A DNA stretch of 64,000 bases from Bradyrhizobium sp. AUGA SZCCT0176 (GTDB lineage Bacteria > Pseudomonadota > Alphaproteobacteria > Rhizobiales > Xanthobacteraceae). This document shows, in pieces, positions 59,699 through 64,000 of this stretch. The position numbers and the translations under genes are program-made. The notes under the pieces were generated by a model, which saw only the letters and a list, made by a program, of their open reading frames with translations, had not been told where the DNA came from and searched no databases. Where the stretch lies: NCBI RefSeq assembly GCF_018130145.1, contig NZ_JAFCMB010000017.1:1-64000 (forward strand). The letters run 5' to 3'. Every line of letters starts with the position of its first letter. Position 1 is the stretch's first letter.

Positions 59699-60223
59699 AT
59701 GCGCCTCCAGCCGATGAGCTCCGACAAGTCTTGGCGTTCGATCAAGGCGCAATGGAAGAAGGACGCTGAAAGCGTCGGCGAAGACTTTTCCACGTTTTCG
59801 AACGGAAGCTACGCGGCGTTCGACGCCCTGACCAAGGACGGCGACAACCCGACGCTGTATTGCCTTTCGGACGGGGAGAAGATTCACGCGGCCTGTCAGG
59901 TCAGCCGCCTGATGATGAGCAAATTCCCGACCCCGATCCTGCGCGCCCGCTTTGTCGTGGTCTCGCCGCTCTACGAACTCGGGGTCGCTACATCGGGCCA
60001 ATACGCGCAGACCATGGTCGCCCTGTTCTCAGGGATCGTTTGGTTGTCGCGCGACACGCTGTCGGCGGGTCATGTCCGGTTCTTCCTCAAGAGCCCCGGC
60101 GATGCGCAGTTCTTCGCGGCGCTGCAGGTCGTGACAGAGCTTTCGCCATTCTCGGCATTCGCGATCGACGGGGCCTTGATCGAGTGCAGTTTGAAAGAGT
60201 TGGAAGTTCCGGAAATGGCCTGA
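59699..60223 (+). CDS. Hypothetical protein (CtrA-linked)
   Basis: The 174-residue product starts MRLQPMSSDKSWRSIKAQWK with a soluble alpha/beta pattern (YAAFDALTKDGDNPTLYCLS; ARFVVVSPLYELGVATSGQY; FFLKSPGDAQFFAALQVVTE). No family is recognised. Upstream codons back to 59591 are rare for the genome, so they are read as non-coding. ATG 59714 is an equally good start. The perfect CtrA site ahead is unusual for an unknown gene. Confidence 0.6.
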   Translation: MRLQPMSSDKSWRSIKAQWKKDAESVGEDFSTFSNGSYAAFDALTKDGDNPTLYCLSDGEKIHAACQVSRLMMSKFPTPILRARFVVVSPLYELGVATSGQYAQTMVALFSGIVWLSRDTLSAGHVRFFLKSPGDAQFFAALQVVTELSPFSAFAIDGALIECSLKELEVPEMA

Positions 60224-60316
60224 TCCGGGCGCACGCTTTAACCCCGCAATAACTGATTTTGCTAACGCCCTCTTGGGTTGTCTTCCCGTACAAAAGCGAC
60301 CGTGGGGGCAGGCAAA

Positions 60317-63031
60317 ATGCCGGGTAGTGCATCGGATAGCGTCATCGCGGGGAGCCTGCGGCGGTCGATCGCCGGCGTGCTGTGCCGGATGCGCCTGGGC
60401 GTGGTGCAGTGGCTCATTCTGTGCGCCGCGGCGATGGTGATCGCGATCATGCTCGGCACCGGATATTTCGCGCTGCAATTCCGCGAGCGGGCGCTGGAAG
60501 TTGCGGAGCGCGAACTCAACAACACCGCGCTGCTGCTGTCGCGTCATTTCGACCAGCAGCTCAGCGATCTCCAGCATGTGCACGACGACGTCCTCAACTA
60601 TATCCGGGCAGATGGGGTCAACACACCAGACGAATTCGAAAGGAAAATGTCGACCTTGAGCGCGCATGAGATGGTGCGCGCAAGGCTTGCGGCGTTACCG
60701 CATGTCGGCGCCCTGAACCTGTTCAACGCCAAGGGCTGGCTGATCAACACTTCCCATATGTGGCCGGTGGGGGACGTGAACATTTCCGACCGGCGCTATT
60801 TCCAGGAATTCACGTCGGGAAAGCCGACGCTCGACGTGATCGTCGAACCGGTCGTCAGCAAGGTCACCAAAGTCTGGACCACGGTGTTCGCGCGCAAGAT
60901 CGTCGGCCGCGATGGCGAGATCATCGGCTTTGCCAGCCGCGGCGTCGAGCCGTCGCATTTCGAGGATTTTGTCGCGTCGCTGGCGCTGGACAGCGATACC
61001 GCGATTTCGATGATTCACCGTGACGGCACCATCATCGCCCGCTATCCGAAAGACCCAAAGGTGCTCGGCGCGAACGTCGCCAAGTCGCCGTCGTTTCAGC
61101 GGGCGCTCGCGCTGAACGGCAACATCTCGGGACGCTTCACCAGCTCGTCGCAGAATGAGGACAAGGTCGGTGCGGTCCGCTCGCTGATGCATTTTCCGAT
61201 CCTGATCGTTGCGACCACCAAGACCGAGACCGCGCTGGCCGACTGGCGGGCGCAGACCAAGCTGCAGCTGTGCGCGGCGGCGCTCGCGATCATCGTCGTT
61301 GTCGTCATGATCTTCCTGATCGTGCGCCAGTTGCGCAGCCAGCATGCGGCAGCCCAGTACAAGCTGTCGGAAAAGACCCAGCATCTGGACACCGCCATCA
61401 ACAACATGACCCAGGGTCTGCTGTTGTTCGACGCTTCGGCCCGCCTCGTCGTCTGCAACCAGCAGTATATCGACATGTTCGGCATGTCGCCGGATGTCGC
61501 CAGGCCCGGTTGCCATCTTCGCGATCTGGTGCTGCATCGCCAGGAGCAGGGAAGCTTTGTCGGCGACGTCGATGCCTATTGCGCAAGATTTCTCAACCCC
61601 ACGGACGACGGCGCTCGGATCACCGAGACGACGACGCCTGACGGACGCACGATCCAGCTGATCTACCAGCGCTCGCCCGATGGCGGCTGGGCGACCACGC
61701 TGGAAGACGTGACGGAGAGGCGGCGCGTCCAGGCGAAGATCCAGCATCTCGCCCATTACGACGCGCTGACCAATCTGCCGAACCGAACGCTGTTCCAGCG
61801 CCATGCCGAGGCGCTGCTCGGAGGATCCGAAGCCGCGCAATTCGCAATCCTCTACATCGATATCGACGAGTTCAAGCGCATCAACGATTCGCTCGGGCAT
61901 CTGATCGGCGACGAATTCCTCAAGGGCGTCGCGGATCGCCTGCGCCAGTCGGTCGGGCCCGAAGACTTCATCGCCCGTCTCGGCGGCGATGAGTTCGCCG
62001 TCGTTCAGCGTAACGTCACGTGTGATAATGACGTCAGCATTCTGGTCGCGCGGATTTACGATCGGCTGCGCACGCCGTTCGATTGCAACGGCCATCGCCT
62101 CTCCAGCGACGCCAGCATCGGCGTCGCAGTCGCGCCGCGTCACGGCTCCGATCTGTTTGCGCTGCTGAAGAGCGCTGATCTGGCGATGTATGCGGCGAAG
62201 GCGGCGGGCCGCCGGACCTATCGCTTCTTCGAACCGACCATGGAAAAGCAGGCCAACCATCGCCGCGAGCTCGAGAGCGATATGCGCGCGGCGCTGGTCG
62301 ATGGCGGATTCGAACTGCACTACCAGCCGCTGGTCGATTTGCGCAACGACGAGGTCAGGGGGTGCGAAGCGCTGCTGCGCTGGCGGCATCCGCTGCGCGG
62401 CATGGTTTCGCCCGCCGATTTCATTCCCGTGGCCGAGGAGACCGGCCTGATCGAGGAGATCGGACAGTGGGTGCTGCGGACCGCCTGCGCCGAAGCGACC
62501 ACCTGGCCCGCGCATGTGCGCGTCGCCGTCAACGTCTCGCCGGTCCAGTTCCGCTCGCAGTCGCTGTCACTGAAGGTCGCCGCCGTACTCGCCGACACCG
62601 GGCTCGATCCGCGCCGGCTGGAGCTTGAGATCACCGAGGCGGTCTTGATCGCGGACGATGACGCCGCGCTTGTGGCGCTAAATCAATTGCGCGCGCTCGG
62701 GGTTCACATCGCGCTCGACGATTTCGGAACCGGCTATTCCTCGCTGCAATATCTGCAGCGCTTCCCGTTCGACAAGATCAAGATCGACCGCAGCTTCGTC
62801 AAGGAAGTCACCTGCAATTCGAGTTCGGCCTCCATCATCAAGGCGGTGGTGAGCATCGCGGCCGACCGCAACATGATCACGACGGCCGAAGGCGTCGAGA
62901 CCTTGCAGCAGCGCGAAACCGTGCAGAATCTGGGCTGCACCCAGATGCAGGGATACCTGTTCAGCGCGGCGCGCCCGGCGCAGGAAATCCGCGCGCTGCT
63001 GGCCGCGTGCCCGGCCGCGGATGCGGCGTAA
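60317..63031 (+). CDS. Membrane Cache-PAS-GGDEF-EAL cyclic-di-GMP protein
   Basis: The 904-residue product has an N-terminal helix (LCAAAMVIAIMLGTGYFALQ), a dCache-like periplasmic sensor, and a second helix at ~316-336. A PAS domain follows (INNMTQGLLLFDASARLVVC), then a diguanylate cyclase core with GGDEF intact (RLGGDEFAVV, ~554-563) and an EAL domain (CEALLRWRHP, ~682; DDFGTGYSSL, ~800). Both catalytic motifs are intact, so it may make and break cyclic-di-GMP, with the periplasmic sensor setting the balance. ATG 60317 follows GGGGGCAGG; TTG 60278 is less likely. Confidence 0.9.
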   Translation: MPGSASDSVIAGSLRRSIAGVLCRMRLGVVQWLILCAAAMVIAIMLGTGYFALQFRERALEVAERELNNTALLLSRHFDQQLSDLQHVHDDVLNYIRADGVNTPDEFERKMSTLSAHEMVRARLAALPHVGALNLFNAKGWLINTSHMWPVGDVNISDRRYFQEFTSGKPTLDVIVEPVVSKVTKVWTTVFARKIVGRDGEIIGFASRGVEPSHFEDFVASLALDSDTAISMIHRDGTIIARYPKDPKVLGANVAKSPSFQRALALNGNISGRFTSSSQNEDKVGAVRSLMHFPILIVATTKTETALADWRAQTKLQLCAAALAIIVVVVMIFLIVRQLRSQHAAAQYKLSEKTQHLDTAINNMTQGLLLFDASARLVVCNQQYIDMFGMSPDVARPGCHLRDLVLHRQEQGSFVGDVDAYCARFLNPTDDGARITETTTPDGRTIQLIYQRSPDGGWATTLEDVTERRRVQAKIQHLAHYDALTNLPNRTLFQRHAEALLGGSEAAQFAILYIDIDEFKRINDSLGHLIGDEFLKGVADRLRQSVGPEDFIARLGGDEFAVVQRNVTCDNDVSILVARIYDRLRTPFDCNGHRLSSDASIGVAVAPRHGSDLFALLKSADLAMYAAKAAGRRTYRFFEPTMEKQANHRRELESDMRAALVDGGFELHYQPLVDLRNDEVRGCEALLRWRHPLRGMVSPADFIPVAEETGLIEEIGQWVLRTACAEATTWPAHVRVAVNVSPVQFRSQSLSLKVAAVLADTGLDPRRLELEITEAVLIADDDAALVALNQLRALGVHIALDDFGTGYSSLQYLQRFPFDKIKIDRSFVKEVTCNSSSASIIKAVVSIAADRNMITTAEGVETLQQRETVQNLGCTQMQGYLFSAARPAQEIRALLAACPAADAA

Positions 63032-63040
63032 CGACTGCCG

Positions 63041-64000
63041 CTACAGCCGCGCGTCTGAAATCGCCTTCCGCAGGATGCGCGACAGCGACTCGACCGAATA
63101 GGGTTTCTGGATCAGCTCGAAACCGCGATGGGCGTTTTCCGCCAGTACGTTGCTGTAACCGCTGGTCAGCACCACGGGCAGGCCCGGATAACGTTCGCGA
63201 ATGACGCCGGCGAGCTCGACCCCGTTCATGCCGGGCATGATGACGTCGGAGAATACCAGATCGGCGGCAAACTCGTCCTCCGCCAGGATCGCCAGCGCGG
63301 TGTCGGCATTGTCGGCGCGGCGCACCATGTAGCCGAGGTCCTCCAACAGCTCGGTGGAAAACTGTCCGACATCGTCATTGTCCTCGACCACGAGAACGCG
63401 GTAGCCGCGTCCGCGCGGGCCGGGCTCCTGGCCTGCGGCCGCGGCTTCCGCCGCCTGCGTCGGCATCGCGGCCTGCGGCAGGTAGATGGTGAAGGTCGCG
63501 CCCTGTCCGGGCTCGCTGATAACAGCGATGTCGCCGCCGGATTGTTTGGCAAAGCCGAAGGCCTGGCTGAGGCCGAGCCCGGTTCCCTTGCCGACTTCCT
63601 TGGTGGTGAAGAACGGTTCGAAGATCGCCTCGATGTGCTCGGGGGTGATACCGAGGCCGGTGTCGGTCATGGCGATGGCGACGAAGTCGCCGCTGCGCGC
63701 GCTCTGGGCACGCAGGGCAGGGATGGAATGGGCCTTCCTGACGCTGATCGCGAGCCGGCCTTCGCCCTCCATGGCGTCGCGCGCGTTGACCGCAAGATTG
63801 ATCAGCGCGGTCTCGAACTGCGCGATATCGGCAATCGCGAAGCAGTCGGGCGCGGAAATATCGACCTCGATCCTGATCCTTGGGCCGACTAGCGGACGAA
63901 CCAGCTGGGCGACGGCTTCGACCTGGGCGCCGACATCGAACACCTGGGGCTTGAGCGGCTGCCGGCGGGCGAACGCCAGCAATTGCGCGGTCAGTTTCGA
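63041..64000 (-). CDS. Hybrid sensor histidine kinase, C-terminal part (cut by window end)
   Basis: The 319 visible residues cover the end of the dimerisation domain (LLAFARRQPLKPQVFDVGAQ), an ATPase domain with NLAVNARDAM, DTGLGI and KGTGLGLSQAFGFAKQSGGD, and a C-terminal receiver (YRVLVVEDNDDVGQF; LVFSDVIMPGMNG with Asp; LTSGYS; ELIQKPYSVESL). The phosphoacceptor His and all N-terminal sensing parts lie beyond the window. The stop is 10 bp from that of the GGDEF-EAL gene on the other strand (convergent). Confidence 0.9.
   Translation of the reverse strand, partial: SKLTAQLLAFARRQPLKPQVFDVGAQVEAVAQLVRPLVGPRIRIEVDISAPDCFAIADIAQFETALINLAVNARDAMEGEGRLAISVRKAHSIPALRAQSARSGDFVAIAMTDTGLGITPEHIEAIFEPFFTTKEVGKGTGLGLSQAFGFAKQSGGDIAVISEPGQGATFTIYLPQAAMPTQAAEAAAAGQEPGPRGRGYRVLVVEDNDDVGQFSTELLEDLGYMVRRADNADTALAILAEDEFAADLVFSDVIMPGMNGVELAGVIRERYPGLPVVLTSGYSNVLAENAHRGFELIQKPYSVESLSRILRKAISDARL

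Noticed and set aside
60695-62515. 606-codon minus-strand frame
   Set aside because: Antisense shadow of the GGDEF-EAL gene. It has no recognisable motif and is Arg-rich as GC-rich shadows are.
1-64000. CRISPR array or phage/integron
   Set aside because: No regularly spaced repeats, integrase, capsid or attC sites; the repeats seen are palindromic elements of different lengths and irregular spacing.

Overview
The window is a 64 kb piece of a high-GC alphaproteobacterial chromosome. It is most likely from Bradyrhizobium or a close relative in the Nitrobacteraceae. The grounds are: a GCG-type small Cys/Gly secreted protein; several families of long palindromic intergenic repeats of the kind scattered through Bradyrhizobium genomes, one reading as VVPAKAGTH when translated; a 0.4 kb intergenic sequence recalled as multi-copy in that group; a FixL/FixJ-style kinase and regulator pair; two CtrA-type sites; and many twin-arginine or Sec-exported small hypothetical proteins. 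There is no integrase, transposase, phage gene or CRISPR array, so this is mostly ordinary chromosome with small scars.

Layout. 1-1010: the 3' end of an ATP12-type F1-ATPase chaperone gene, a 67-codon remnant of an AAA ATPase, and a second copy of the ATP12 3' end. 1052-2895: fliK-like and flhB C-domain-like flagellar genes. 2892-4636: a TetR gene divergent from a saccharopine-dehydrogenase-like gene, with paired operators. 4652-7405: a frameshifted SnoaL-like gene, a class D beta-lactamase and a frameshifted class C-type serine hydrolase. 7425-19751: a mixed block with hydrolases, pccB, a glycerophosphodiesterase, an ArsR regulator, a PEP mutase/ICL-family enzyme and several small exported or membrane proteins. 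19914-24374: a TRIC/UPF0126 channel and a fused indolepyruvate:ferredoxin oxidoreductase, followed by a 1.35 kb gene-free, repeat-rich stretch.

25722-31718 is the most coherent metabolic cluster. A thiolase-fold protein overlaps a DUF35 zinc-ribbon/OB-fold partner, and these are followed by a MaoC hydratase 2, an MFE-2-type SDR, a GNAT, a DapA-superfamily lyase/aldolase and a Nudix hydrolase. Together the first four look like a split D-bifunctional beta-oxidation unit with an SCP-x/Ltp-like thiolase. Long palindromes fill the gaps inside the cluster.

31814-46942 carries two DMT exporters, AraC and VOC proteins, a PAS/HAMP histidine kinase, a cupin, a GrlR-like protein, exported hypothetical proteins, tRNA-Arg(UCG), a decayed class III alcohol dehydrogenase, a class I photolyase, a chemoreceptor and a 1-Cys peroxiredoxin. 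47337-49728 holds very small genes, including a translationally coupled pair of zinc-finger miniproteins and a 36-residue membrane protein. 50004-52929 is a two-component operon (PAS kinase, FixJ-type regulator) with a single-domain receiver downstream. The rest of the window has a NYN-domain protein, a LysR/tautomerase divergent pair, a secreted alkaline-phosphatase-superfamily enzyme, a CsbD-like stress protein, a DUF296 protein, a frameshifted DUF2798 gene, a GGDEF-EAL protein and the 3' part of a hybrid histidine kinase cut by the window edge.

Three genes carry single frameshifts (near 4860, 6440 and 59357). Three loci keep only the 3' end of a gene (ATP12, IOR, class III ADH). I found no complete, clearly new multi-gene system. 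The best candidates for unstudied biology are the small zinc-finger operon, the thiolase/DUF35/MaoC/SDR cluster with its palindromes, and the repeated motif around the two-component operon.
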